Below, one piece after another: positions 37,907 through 46,938 of a stretch of DNA of 64,000 nucleotides. Below the pieces are notes generated by a model. The model was not told the DNA's origin and ran no database searches. It saw nothing but the letters and a program-made list of their open reading frames with translations. The DNA is from Streptomyces sp. JH14 (GTDB lineage: Bacteria > Actinomycetota > Actinomycetes > Streptomycetales > Streptomycetaceae): the NCBI RefSeq assembly GCF_029428675.1, contig NZ_JAJNEL010000001.1, forward strand, positions 1,488,001 through 1,552,000, in the 5' to 3' direction. The position numbers and the translations under genes were made by a program. The number at the start of each line of letters is the position of its first letter. Positions within the stretch are counted from its first letter, which is position 1.

Positions 37907-38641
37907 TCAGCCGCCGACGGCCACACCGAACAACGTGCCCAGACCGTAGGTGATCGCCGCAGCCGCCCCGCCGAGCAGCAGCTGCCGCAGCCCGCTGAAC
38001 CACCAGCTGCGGGCCGTCACCCGGGCCACCACCGCGCCGCAGGCGAAGAGGCCGATCAGGGCGAGCAGCACCGCGGGCCACATCGCGCTCGCACCGAGCA
38101 GATACGGCAGCACGGGCAGCAGCGCGCCCAGTGCGAACGCACCGAACGACGAGACGGCGGCGACGAGCGGCGACGGCAGGTCGCCGGGGTCGATGCCGAG
38201 CTCCTCGCGGGCGTGTATCTCCAGGGCCTGCTCGGGGTCGCGGGACAGCTGCCGGGCGACCTCGCGGGCGAGGGCGGGGTCGACGCCGCGGGACTCGTAG
38301 AGCCCGGCGAGCTCTTCCATCTCGCTCACCGGATGCTTGCGCAACTCGCGGCGCTCGACATCCAGTTCGGCCTCGACGAGCTCGCGCTGCGCGGCCACGG
38401 AGGTGTACTCGCCGGCTGCCATGGAGAACGCACCGGCGGCCAGCCCCGCCAGACCGGTGATCACGAGGGTCTGCTGGGAGACCGAACCACCCGCGACGCC
38501 GGTCATCAGCGCCAGGTTCGAGACCAGTCCGTCCATCGCACCGAAGACCGCGGGACGCAGCCAGCCGCCGTTCACATCACGGTGGGTGTGGTTGTCGCGG
38601 TGCGCCTCGTGCAGGACGGCGTCGGTCTCGATGATGGCCAC
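37907..38641 (-). CDS. VIT1/CCC1-family iron or manganese transporter
   Basis: This 244-residue membrane protein of the vacuolar iron transporter family carries the helix-1 signature GAMDGLVSNLALMTGVAGG, AGAFSMAAGEYTSV in helix 2 and a long Glu-rich cytoplasmic metal-binding insert (about 85-150). There are five predicted membrane segments. It probably moves Fe2+ or Mn2+ out of the cytosol. The start is a GTG with GGGGAG upstream. It lies divergent from the ADP-ribosylglycohydrolase operon; a large inverted repeat lies between them. Confidence 0.88.
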   Translation of the reverse strand: MAIIETDAVLHEAHRDNHTHRDVNGGWLRPAVFGAMDGLVSNLALMTGVAGGSVSQQTLVITGLAGLAAGAFSMAAGEYTSVAAQRELVEAELDVERRELRKHPVSEMEELAGLYESRGVDPALAREVARQLSRDPEQALEIHAREELGIDPGDLPSPLVAAVSSFGAFALGALLPVLPYLLGASAMWPAVLLALIGLFACGAVVARVTARSWWFSGLRQLLLGGAAAAITYGLGTLFGVAVGG

Positions 38642-38730
38642 AGTTCTCCCCTTCTCCGGCAGCGGGTTCCACGCGCTCCTCCCCCGCTCAACACCATCGA
38701 AAGTACGCACGAAAAGATTCCCCCGCCAGC

Positions 38731-38781
38731 AAGCCAGGCCGTACTTACCTGCCCTCTGACCAGGTAAGTACGGCCTGGCTT
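38731..38781. repeat. Perfect 21-bp inverted repeat with nine-base loop
   Basis: Positions 38731-38751 are the exact reverse complement of 38761-38781, with loop CCCTCTGAC. The arms contain TACTTACCTG and its complement. It lies in the 264-base divergent gap between the VIT gene and the ADP-ribosylglycohydrolase operon, so neither gene needs a terminator there. It may be a decaying mobile-element end, an operator or an RNA leader structure. Confidence 0.85.
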
Positions 38782-38905
38782 ACCGAGGCGATCCCGTCAT
38801 CCGAGTGGCCCTTTTGTTGCGATTATCGGCCTCTGTCGGGGCTCCGCGTGGCACAGATCCGGACAGGTACGAGAACTGGCTCGGTACGGTCGAAGGGTCG
38901 GCGCG

Positions 38906-40162
38906 ATGGAGTTGATTGCAGGCAATCCGGCAGAACCGCGCACGGGCGGTACGGCGGAGGCGGTACGGGACGACGCGGACCGGCCCGACGCGCAGCGGAC
39001 CGCCGGCCCCGACCGAGCCGCGCGGGCCAGGGGCGCGCTCCTGGGACTCGCCGTGGGCGACGCGCTGGGCGCACCCGCCGAGAACCTGCGGCCGTCCGAG
39101 ATCCGCCACCGCTGGGGCCGGATCGAGGGCTTCGTCAGCGACGATCCGGCCGGCACCGACGACACGGAGTACGCGATCTTCTCCGGCCTGCTGCTCGCCC
39201 GGCACGGTTCGGCGCTGACCGTCACGCAGGTCGAGCGTGCCTGGCATCTGTGGATCGCCGACCTGGACGAGGGGCCGTTCCGCGGCGCCGGGTTCAGCGA
39301 GCGCGGCACCCTGGAGAACCTGCGCCGTGGCCTGGCCGCCCCGATCTCCGCCCAGCACCGGCACGCCTGGAGCGACGGGCTCGCGATGCGGGCGGCCCCG
39401 TTCGGCGTCTTCGCGGCGGGCCGTCCCGCGGAGGCCGCGCGCCTGGTCGCGATCGACGGGCAGGTCAGCCATGACGGCGAGGGCATCTACGGCGGCCAGG
39501 CGGTGGCGGCCGGAGTGGCCGCGGCCATGGTGGGCGCGGGGGTCACGTCCGTGATCGCGGCCGCGCTGTCCGTCGTACCGATGGACTCCTGGACGGCACG
39601 CTCGCTGCGGCGGGCGGTGACGGCCGCACAGCACGCGCACCCCGACCGCCTCACGAGGGAACGCGCGGTGCGCTCCGCGGTGGTGGTCGGCGGCTATCCG
39701 TGGACGGACCTGGCGCCGGAGGCGGTGGGCCTGGCGTTCGGCGCGTTCGCGGCGGCCCGCGGCGACTTCCGTACGGCGGTGCTGACCGCGGTCAACATGG
39801 GCCGCGACGCGGACACGACGGCCGCGGTGGCGGGAGCGCTGGCCGGCGCCCTGGGCGGGGAGTCCGCGATCCCCCGGACCTGGGGGGAGGCGATCGGCCC
39901 GGTCCGGGGCAGCTGCCTGCCGTCGATGCGGGGCTACCACGTTCTGGACATCGCGGAGCTGCTCACACCGGACGAGACGGACGGGGCCCGGACGGCGGGA
40001 CGCGACGGAACCGGCGACACGACGGGGTCCGCCGGGGTCGGCGGCACCCGTGCCCCGGGACGTACGTCCGGCGGCGCCGCCCGTTCGGACGGGTCGGCGT
40101 CGCCTCCGCCCCCACCACCGCCTCCGTCCGCCGGGGCCGGCCGCGCGGGAGCGGCGTCATGA
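38906..40162 (+). CDS. ADP-ribosylglycohydrolase family protein 1
   Basis: This 418-residue protein of the ARH/DraG family is all-helical, with both Mg-binding signatures: GTDDTEYA (Thr84-Thr87 region) and GRDADTTAAVAGALAGALGG near residue 300. It should therefore be active in cleaving an N- or O-glycosidic bond to ribose. The last 60 residues are a Gly/Ser/Pro-rich tail with a run of prolines. It is the first gene of a seven-gene operon; its stop overlaps the next start (ATGA). Confidence 0.88.
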   Translation: MELIAGNPAEPRTGGTAEAVRDDADRPDAQRTAGPDRAARARGALLGLAVGDALGAPAENLRPSEIRHRWGRIEGFVSDDPAGTDDTEYAIFSGLLLARHGSALTVTQVERAWHLWIADLDEGPFRGAGFSERGTLENLRRGLAAPISAQHRHAWSDGLAMRAAPFGVFAAGRPAEAARLVAIDGQVSHDGEGIYGGQAVAAGVAAAMVGAGVTSVIAAALSVVPMDSWTARSLRRAVTAAQHAHPDRLTRERAVRSAVVVGGYPWTDLAPEAVGLAFGAFAAARGDFRTAVLTAVNMGRDADTTAAVAGALAGALGGESAIPRTWGEAIGPVRGSCLPSMRGYHVLDIAELLTPDETDGARTAGRDGTGDTTGSAGVGGTRAPGRTSGGAARSDGSASPPPPPPPPSAGAGRAGAAS

Positions 40163-41439
40163 CCACCGCACACGGTGCCCATCCCCACCCGGACGACCGT
40201 CCCGCCCCGTCCCGCACCCGGTCCCTGCCCGGGCGCCGGGCCCGGATCGAGGGGCTGCTGCTCGGGCTGGCCTCCGGGGACGCCGCCGGCTGGCCCGCGG
40301 CGCGCCACCGCGCGGCCCGGATGCCCGAGTGGACCCGGCGGCTCACCCGGGAGCTCGACACCTTCGCCGAGCAGAACGCCACGACCACCCTGCCCGTGCC
40401 CATCGCCCTCAATCAGCCGCCCGAGCCGCTGCGGCTCGGCCCCTCCGACGACGCCGAGTGGGCCGCGTTCGCTGCGGGCACCGTGCTCGCGTCGGCGGCC
40501 GGTCCGCTGCACGGCCTCTCCCCCGACCGCCGGATGCGGGCCGCCATCGACGTCGCCTGGAACGCGCTGGCCGCGGAGGTCGCCGCGGCCGCCGCACGGG
40601 CGCCCGAGGTCGAGTCCGCCGTCCTCCCGCTGCGTGCCCGGATCTCGGTCCGGGCCGGTCTCGGCAATCTCGCGGCCGGGCTGCGGCCGCCCGCCACGGG
40701 CCACGACAACCCGCACTACTTCGACGACGCGGCCTGCGTCAGGGCCGCCGTCCTGGCGATCGTCCACCCCGGCCGACCCGGGTCCGCCGCCGAACTCGCC
40801 GAGTTCGACGCCCGGTACACCCAGGACGGCGACGGTGTGCACGGCGCCCGTGCGATGGCCGCCGCGATCGCCGAGGCGCTGGGCGGAGCCGACGTCGACA
40901 CCGCGGTGAACGCCGCGCTCGCGCAGCTCCCCGACGGCACCGAGATCGCCCGCAACGCCGCCCACGCCGTGCGGATCGCCCGTGACTTCGTCGGCGAGGC
41001 GGCCGGCGCCTTCGCACTCGTACCGGTGCTGGAGCATCAGATCGTCGACCACGTCTACAGCTACGGGATCGCCGCCGCCGAGACCGTGCCGGTCGCCCTC
41101 GCCCTGACCACCGCCGCCCGCGGCGAGATCGCCCAGGCCATTCCCGCCGCGGCCTGCCTGTCGCGGGTCGCGGACTCGGCGCCCGCCCTGGCCGGGGCGC
41201 TGACCGGTGCACTCGGCGGCGTCGCCACCGTCCCGGACGGCTGGCGCGAGGCCTGCCGCACCCTCGCGGGGTGCGCACTGCCCCGTCTCGCGGGCACTGA
41301 TCTCATCGAACTCGCCGGGCTGCTGACAGACACGGAACCGACCCCTCCGGGTGGACAATTCCGACATGACTCGCATGACGCCCATGTCCCCCACGATGTA
41401 CACGCCGAACAGAACACCCACGGCGCTCGGCCTCGATGA
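40159..41439 (+). CDS. ADP-ribosylglycohydrolase family protein 2, degenerate metal site
   Basis: This 426-residue ARH-fold paralogue has the N-terminal GLLLGLASGDAAGWPAARH motif. The first metal motif reads PSDDAEW instead of TDDT, and the C-terminal GRDxDT is replaced by SRVADS, so one of the key aspartates is lost. It may be inactive, structural or altered in specificity. The C-terminal tail is His/Asp-rich (HDSHDAHVPHDVHAEQ) and overlaps the start of the third paralogue by about 70 bases. The start overlaps paralogue 1 (ATGA). Confidence 0.82.
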   Translation: MTTAHGAHPHPDDRPAPSRTRSLPGRRARIEGLLLGLASGDAAGWPAARHRAARMPEWTRRLTRELDTFAEQNATTTLPVPIALNQPPEPLRLGPSDDAEWAAFAAGTVLASAAGPLHGLSPDRRMRAAIDVAWNALAAEVAAAAARAPEVESAVLPLRARISVRAGLGNLAAGLRPPATGHDNPHYFDDAACVRAAVLAIVHPGRPGSAAELAEFDARYTQDGDGVHGARAMAAAIAEALGGADVDTAVNAALAQLPDGTEIARNAAHAVRIARDFVGEAAGAFALVPVLEHQIVDHVYSYGIAAAETVPVALALTTAARGEIAQAIPAAACLSRVADSAPALAGALTGALGGVATVPDGWREACRTLAGCALPRLAGTDLIELAGLLTDTEPTPPGGQFRHDSHDAHVPHDVHAEQNTHGARPR

Positions 41440-42568
41440 CCGGATCACCGGCGCCCTGGTCGGCGCAGCCGTCGGCGACGCCCTCGGCGGTCCGGTCGAG
41501 GGCCGGCCCCCCGAGCAGATCGTCGAGCGCCACGGCGGCCGGATCACCGGCATCGTCGGCCCGTGGGACGGCGACGAGTGGCGCACCGCCCGCCCCATCG
41601 CCCCGTACCACAAGGGCGACGGCCACGTCACCGACGACACCTTGATGACCCATGCGCTGGTACGGGTGTACGGCACCGTACGGGACCATCTCGACGCGTA
41701 CGGCGTCGCCGACCATCTCGTGCCCGAGCTGATCTCGTCCCCGCGCTGGATCCCCGAGCTGGAGGCCGAGGCACTGCCGCTGCAGCGGATCTTCCTCGCC
41801 GAGAAGTGGATCGTCGCCCGGCTGCACTACGGCCATGTCGATCCGCGCGAGGCCGGCAACGGGAACATCGTGAACTGCGGGGCGGCGATGTACATGGCGC
41901 CGGTCGGCCTGGTCAACGCCGCCCACCCGCGGGCCGCGTACGCCGAGGCACTGGATGTCGCGGGCGCCCATCAGTCGTCGTACGGCAGGGAGGCCGCCGG
42001 CGTCTTCGCGGCGGCCGTCGCCGCCGCCTGCGCCCCGGGCGCGACGCCCGGCACCGTCGTCGACACCTGCCTGTCGCTCGCCAAGGACGGGACCCGGGCC
42101 GCCATCGAGGCGGTGTGCGAAACAGCGGCCCGGCACCGGGACTTCGAGACGGCGCTGGCGCCGCTGCGTAGCGCCGTCGCCCCCTTCGACACCGTCGGGC
42201 CCGACTACCGCACACCGTCGCTGGGTGCCCGCCGCCCGTCCCGGCTGCACTCCATCGAGGAGCTGCCGATCGCTCTCGGCATGCTGCTGGTCGCCGACGG
42301 GGACTACCGGCACGCGGTGCTCGGCTCGGTCAACTACGGCCGGGACTGCGACTCGATCGCCACGATGAGCGGTGCGCTCGCGGGCGCGCTGCACGGCGAG
42401 ACGGCGATCCCGGCCGCTTGGGTGAAATCGGTCGCCGAGGCCAGCCGCCTCGATCTGCACGCACCGGCGCGGACCCTGGCGGACGTCGCCCGTGAAGTGT
42501 TCGCCCGGGACACCGCCCGGCGGCGTGCGCATGAGGCGGCGTTCGGCACGCTGGCGGGCACGACATGA
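41366..42568 (+). CDS. ADP-ribosylglycohydrolase family protein 3
   Basis: This 400-residue ARH-family protein has intact metal motifs: GHVTDDTLMTHA (Thr89-Thr92) and NYGRDCDSIATMSGALAGAL near residue 320. It also has LVGAAVGDALGGPVEGR at the N terminus, the classical ARH opening. The start lies within the tail of paralogue 2; I use the ATG at 41366, but a GTG at 41351 and ATGs at 41375 and 41384 are possible, none with a strong ribosome site, which fits coupling. Its stop overlaps the fourth paralogue (ATGA). Confidence 0.87.
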   Translation: MTRMTPMSPTMYTPNRTPTALGLDDRITGALVGAAVGDALGGPVEGRPPEQIVERHGGRITGIVGPWDGDEWRTARPIAPYHKGDGHVTDDTLMTHALVRVYGTVRDHLDAYGVADHLVPELISSPRWIPELEAEALPLQRIFLAEKWIVARLHYGHVDPREAGNGNIVNCGAAMYMAPVGLVNAAHPRAAYAEALDVAGAHQSSYGREAAGVFAAAVAAACAPGATPGTVVDTCLSLAKDGTRAAIEAVCETAARHRDFETALAPLRSAVAPFDTVGPDYRTPSLGARRPSRLHSIEELPIALGMLLVADGDYRHAVLGSVNYGRDCDSIATMSGALAGALHGETAIPAAWVKSVAEASRLDLHAPARTLADVAREVFARDTARRRAHEAAFGTLAGTT

Positions 42569-43929
42569 CCGTGCGGGTCACCTGGGTGCAGCCCGAGGAC
42601 CTGATCGGGCACGAACTGCGCCAGGCGGCCGAGGACGGCCGGGACGCGCGGGAGATCGAGCGCCGGTGGTACGCGGCGGGCGGCGCCCCCGCCCCGGAGC
42701 GGGCGGGCGCGTCCAAGCCCTCCGCGCCCCCTGCCCTGCGCGCGCTCGCCGGCCGGCTGCTCGACGAACTCGCGCGGTCGGCTTCGCCGTTGGCCGTCGA
42801 CGAGCCCACGGATCTGGCCGGGATCCGGGCGGCCTGCCCGCACTGGCCCACGCCCCGCAGGGACCCTCCCCCGGTCGGTGCGGCCCGGCTGGAGGCGGCC
42901 TGGCTGGGCCGGGCCGCCGGCTGCCTGCTCGGCAAACCCGTCGAGAAGCTGCCCCTCGCCGGGATCCGGGCGCTGGCCCGCGCCACCGGGAACTGGCCGC
43001 TCACCACCTGGTTCACCGCCAGGGGACTGCCCGCCGAACTGGCCGCGGCGTACCCCTGGAACCGCCGCTCCGCATCCACCTCGCTCGCGGAGAACATCGA
43101 CGGGATGCCGGAGGACGACGACCTCAACCACCCGCTCCTGACCCTGCTGCTGATCCAGCGGTACGGACGGTCCTTCAGCACGGCCGATCTCGCCCGGCTC
43201 TGGCTCGACGAACTCCCCGCGGGCCGGACGTTCACCGCCGAGCGGGTGGCGTACCGCAATCTGCTCGACGGCGTCGAACCACCGGACACCGCCCGGTACC
43301 GCAACCCGTTCCGGGAGTGGATCGGCGCCCAGATCCGCGCCGATGTGCACGGCTGGACCCACCCCGGCGACCCAGTGGCCGCCGCCGAGCAGGCGCACCG
43401 GGACGCGCTCCTCACGCACACCGGCAACGGGGTGTACGGGGCGATGTTCACCGCCGCCGCGCTCGCCGAGGCGGCCGGCGGCGAGGCCGATGTGCACGGC
43501 GCGCTGGCGGCCGGGCTGCGCGTCGTGCCGCCGCGCTCGCGCTTCGCGCACGCGGTCCGCACCGGGATCGGGGCGGCGCGCGAGGAGCCGGACTTCGACG
43601 CGGTCGCCGACCGTCTGCACGCCGCGTTCGGCGCGTACCACTGGGTCCATGTGCTGCCCAACGCCGCGCTGCTCGCCGCCGCCCTCACCCATGCCGACGG
43701 CGACTTCTCCGCCTCCATCTGCCGTGCGGTGTCCGGCGGTTGGGACACCGACTCGAACGGTGCGACCGCGGGATCGCTGGCCGGTCTGCTGGCCGGCCGG
43801 CCCGAGGCGCTGCCCGACCGGTGGACCGCTCCCCTCAAGAACCGCCTCGCCACGTCGATCCCGGGTTTCGGCTCCATCGGCTTCGACGCACTCGCTGAAC
43901 TGACCTACCAGGAGGCACTTCGCCCATGA
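42565..43929 (+). CDS. ADP-ribosylglycohydrolase family protein 4
   Basis: This 454-residue protein has an N-terminal extension of about 110 residues before the ARH core (WLGRAAGCLLGKPVEKLPL). The metal motifs are PEDDDLNHP in the first half and GGWDTDSNGATAGSLAGLL in the second, variants that keep the aspartates. It probably differs in substrate from paralogues 1 and 3. ATGA junctions link it both to paralogue 3 and to the ribokinase gene. Confidence 0.86.
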   Translation: MTVRVTWVQPEDLIGHELRQAAEDGRDAREIERRWYAAGGAPAPERAGASKPSAPPALRALAGRLLDELARSASPLAVDEPTDLAGIRAACPHWPTPRRDPPPVGAARLEAAWLGRAAGCLLGKPVEKLPLAGIRALARATGNWPLTTWFTARGLPAELAAAYPWNRRSASTSLAENIDGMPEDDDLNHPLLTLLLIQRYGRSFSTADLARLWLDELPAGRTFTAERVAYRNLLDGVEPPDTARYRNPFREWIGAQIRADVHGWTHPGDPVAAAEQAHRDALLTHTGNGVYGAMFTAAALAEAAGGEADVHGALAAGLRVVPPRSRFAHAVRTGIGAAREEPDFDAVADRLHAAFGAYHWVHVLPNAALLAAALTHADGDFSASICRAVSGGWDTDSNGATAGSLAGLLAGRPEALPDRWTAPLKNRLATSIPGFGSIGFDALAELTYQEALRP

Positions 43930-44810
43930 CCGCCATCGCGGTGCTCGGCAGCACCAATATGGACCTTGTCGCGTACGTCGCACGGGCCCCGGAGCGCGGG
44001 GAGACCGTCACCGGAAGGGAGTTCCGCACCATCCCCGGCGGCAAGGGCGCCAACCAGGCCATCGCCGCCGCCCGCGCGGGCGGAGAGGTGCTGATGATCG
44101 GCGCGGTCGGCGACGACGCGTACGGCACGCGGCTCCGGGCCGAACTTGAGCACGCAGGCGTCGAAACCGATCTGCTGCACACCGCCGAGGGCCCCAGCGG
44201 CACCGCGCACATCGTCGTCGACGACACAGGCGGCAACGCCATCGTGGTGGTCCCCGGCGCCAACGGCACCATCCACACGCTCGGCCCCGGCGAGATGGCC
44301 GCCATCGCGGAAGCCGATCTGCTGCTCCTCCAGCTGGAACTGCCCCTGCCGGCCGTGATCGAAGGGGCCCGGATGGCCCATGAGCAGGACGTCCGGACGA
44401 TCCTCACCCCCTCCCCCGTCCAGCCCCTTCCGGACGAACTCCTGGCATTCGTCGACCTGCTGATCCCCAATGAGCACGAGGCGTGCGCCCTCTCCGGGAA
44501 GTCCGAACCCCACGCGGCCGCCGAGATCCTGCTCCGGAAGGTCCCCGAGGTCGTCATCACCCTCGGCGGGAAGGGCTGCCTGTACGCATCCCGGGGCGGC
44601 GAACCGGTCCACTTCCCCGCCCCCGAGGTGACCGCCGTCGACACCACCGGCGCCGGGGACACCTTCGTCGGTACGCTCGCCGTGGCGCTCGGCGAGGGAC
44701 GGCCCATGGCGGAGGCGCTGGCGTGGGCGTCGTCCGCCGCAGCGCTCTGTGTGCAGAAACCCGGCGCCTCGACGTCCATGCCGTACCGCGCCGAGATCGA
44801 CGCCGCATGA
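43926..44810 (+). CDS. Ribokinase-like PfkB-family sugar kinase
   Basis: This 294-residue kinase closely follows ribokinase: N-terminal GSTNMDLVAYV, the sugar-binding GGKGANQAIAAARAGG, and the C-terminal TTGAGDTFVGTLAVAL with catalytic Asp. It should phosphorylate ribose or a ribose-like sugar at O5 with ATP. Coupling to four ARH-type glycohydrolases suggests it captures the sugar they release (inference). Its stop overlaps the CoA-transferase ATG. Confidence 0.9.
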   Translation: MTAIAVLGSTNMDLVAYVARAPERGETVTGREFRTIPGGKGANQAIAAARAGGEVLMIGAVGDDAYGTRLRAELEHAGVETDLLHTAEGPSGTAHIVVDDTGGNAIVVVPGANGTIHTLGPGEMAAIAEADLLLLQLELPLPAVIEGARMAHEQDVRTILTPSPVQPLPDELLAFVDLLIPNEHEACALSGKSEPHAAAEILLRKVPEVVITLGGKGCLYASRGGEPVHFPAPEVTAVDTTGAGDTFVGTLAVALGEGRPMAEALAWASSAAALCVQKPGASTSMPYRAEIDAA

Positions 44811-46006
44811 GCGCGCCCACGGAAGCACCCCTCACCGGCCTGCGGGTCCTCGACCTCGCCACGCTCTTCGCGGGCCCCCTCGCGGCCACCATGCTCGGCG
44901 ACTTCGGCGCCGAGGTGATCAAGGTCGAGCATCCGCGCAAACCCGATCCGTCACGCGGTCACGGGCCGGCGAAGGACGGCATCGGCCTCTGGTGGAAGCT
45001 GCTCGGCCGCAACAAACGCAATCTCACCCTCGACCTCGCCGGCCCCGGCGGCCGCGACGTCCTGCTCCGGCTGGCCGCCTCCACCGACGTGATCATCGAG
45101 AACTTCCGGCCGGGGACCCTGGAGCGCTGGGGCATCGGCTGGGAAGAGCTGCACGCCGTCAACCCGCGGCTCGTACTGACCCGGGTCACCGGCTTCGGCC
45201 AGTTCGGCCCGTACGCGCACCGCCCCGGCTTCGGCACGCTCGCCGAGGCGATGAGCGGCTTCGCCGCGATCACCGGGGAGCCGGACGGGCCGCCCACCCT
45301 GCCGCCGTTCGGGCTCGCCGACTCGATCGCGGCGCTCGCCACCGCGTACGCCGTGATGGCGGCGCTGGCGGGCCGGGACCGTACCGGGGAGGGCCAGGTC
45401 GTCGACATGGCGATCATCGAGCCGATCCTGACCGTGCTCGGCCCGCAGCCGCTCTGGTACGACCAGCTCGGCTACGTACAGGAACGCACCGGCAACCGCT
45501 CGCGCAACAACGCCCCGCGCAATACGTACCGCACGTCCGACGGCCAGTGGGTCGCCGTCTCCACCTCCGCCCAGTCCATCGCCGAACGCGTGATGCATCT
45601 GGTCGGGCGGCCGGAACTGATCGACGAGCCGTGGTTCGCGTCCGGCACCACCCGCGCCGAGCACTCCGACGAACTCGACGAGGCGGTCGGCAACTGGATC
45701 GCCCGGCACACCCGCGACGACGCGATCTCCGCCTTCGAGAAGGCGGAGGCGGCCATCGCGCCCATCCAGGACATCCGCGACGTGATGCAGGACCCGCAGT
45801 ACCGGGCCCTGGACTCCATCACCGAGATCATCGACCCCGATCTCGGCCCGCTGCGGATGCAGAACGTCCTCTTCCGGCTGTCCCGGACCCCCGGCGCGAT
45901 CCGCTGGACCGGCCGCCCGCACGGCGCGGACACCGACGAGATCCTGACCGGGCTCGGCCTGTCGGCCACGGACATCGCCGCACTGCGAGCAGAGAGCGCC
46001 CTGTGA
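44807..46006 (+). CDS. Class III CoA-transferase (CaiB/BaiF family)
   Basis: This 399-residue CaiB-type protein has LRVLDLATLFAGPLAATMLGD at the N terminus, IKVEHPRKPDPSR, ENFRPGTLERWG and VVDMAIIEP, where the Asp is the expected acyl-carrying nucleophile. It transfers CoA between carboxylic acids. With the adjacent CitE-type lyase it resembles pairs that activate malate or citramalate from succinyl-CoA and then cleave them (inference). The start is ATGA-coupled and its stop overlaps the lyase GTG. Confidence 0.88.
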   Translation: MSAPTEAPLTGLRVLDLATLFAGPLAATMLGDFGAEVIKVEHPRKPDPSRGHGPAKDGIGLWWKLLGRNKRNLTLDLAGPGGRDVLLRLAASTDVIIENFRPGTLERWGIGWEELHAVNPRLVLTRVTGFGQFGPYAHRPGFGTLAEAMSGFAAITGEPDGPPTLPPFGLADSIAALATAYAVMAALAGRDRTGEGQVVDMAIIEPILTVLGPQPLWYDQLGYVQERTGNRSRNNAPRNTYRTSDGQWVAVSTSAQSIAERVMHLVGRPELIDEPWFASGTTRAEHSDELDEAVGNWIARHTRDDAISAFEKAEAAIAPIQDIRDVMQDPQYRALDSITEIIDPDLGPLRMQNVLFRLSRTPGAIRWTGRPHGADTDEILTGLGLSATDIAALRAESAL

Positions 46007-46821
46007 CATCGCCCGAAGAAACCCATCTGACCTGGCTGTACGTTCCCGGGGACCGGCCCGACGTGGTGCGCAAGGCGCGAGACTCGGGCGCGGACGTGGT
46101 GATCGTCGACCTGGAGGACGCGGTCGCACCGGACCGCAAGGAGTATGCACGGTCCGCCACCGCCGAACTCCTCGCCGAACCGGCCGCCGACACGGCCGCG
46201 CCGGTGCATGTCCGGGTCGCCACCGAGGCCGACGTGCTGACCCTGGCCGGACTGCCAGGCCTCGCCGAACTGCGCCTGCCGAAGATCACGCACGCCGCGA
46301 CCGTCCACCACATCGCGGCGCTGGCCCCCGGTGTCGCGCTCTGTCCGCTGCTGGAGTCGGCACTCGGTATCGAACATGCGTACACGATTGCCGCCTCCCA
46401 TCCCCAGGTCCGCTCCATCGCCCTGGGCGAGACCGATCTCCGGGCCGATCTGGGGGTACGGGACGACCGGGGCCTCGACTGGTCGCGCAGCCGGGTGGTG
46501 GTCGCGGCCCGCGCAGCCGGCCTCGCCCCGCCGACCCAGTCGGTGTTCCCGGACGTCCGGGACCTGGACGGCCTGCAGCACTCCTGCGCACACGGTCGTG
46601 CGCTGGGCTTCGTCGGCCGGGCCGCGATCCACCCGCGGCAGCTACCGGTCATCGAACGGGCGTTCCGGCCCACGCGGGAGGAGATCGACTCGGCCCAGGA
46701 GATCGTGGAGGCGGCGCTCGCGGAGGCGGGGGCGCTGGCGCTGCCGGACGGACGGTTCGTGGACGCGGCGGTGGTGGCGGCGGCCCGCCGGACGCTGGCG
46801 CTGGCGGAACGGATGGGGTGA
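46003..46821 (+). CDS. HpcH/HpaI-family CoA-ester lyase (CitE-like)
   Basis: This 272-residue TIM-barrel lyase has WLYVPGDRPDVV with the CoA-contacting Arg, VIVDLEDAVAPDRK, and metal ligands in PLLESALG and GETDLRADLG. It would cleave a beta-hydroxyacyl-CoA such as malyl- or citramalyl-CoA to acetyl-CoA plus an oxoacid. No citC, citD or citF is nearby, so it is a stand-alone CitE. It starts at a GTG in the previous stop (GTGA) and ends the operon before a strong terminator. Confidence 0.87.
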   Translation: MTSPEETHLTWLYVPGDRPDVVRKARDSGADVVIVDLEDAVAPDRKEYARSATAELLAEPAADTAAPVHVRVATEADVLTLAGLPGLAELRLPKITHAATVHHIAALAPGVALCPLLESALGIEHAYTIAASHPQVRSIALGETDLRADLGVRDDRGLDWSRSRVVVAARAAGLAPPTQSVFPDVRDLDGLQHSCAHGRALGFVGRAAIHPRQLPVIERAFRPTREEIDSAQEIVEAALAEAGALALPDGRFVDAAVVAAARRTLALAERMG

Positions 46822-46938
46822 CCCGAAAGCGTGAAGGACGGGTAGACACTCCAGCTCCTCCGGCGATCCAGGAGCACGGGTGGGGTCCGGGGAGTCCGGG
46901 GTGGCGCCCCGGTTCGGGAAGGGACGGAGGGGAACGCC

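Noticed and set aside
38731..38781. Reading the large inverted repeat as an iron-regulator box because of the VIT transporter
   Set aside because: The arms place ACCT before AGGT, opposite to the IdeR/DmdR box, and 21 bp is too long.
38731..38781. Reading the same repeat as a terminator
   Set aside because: Both flanking genes diverge from it, and no T run follows on either strand.
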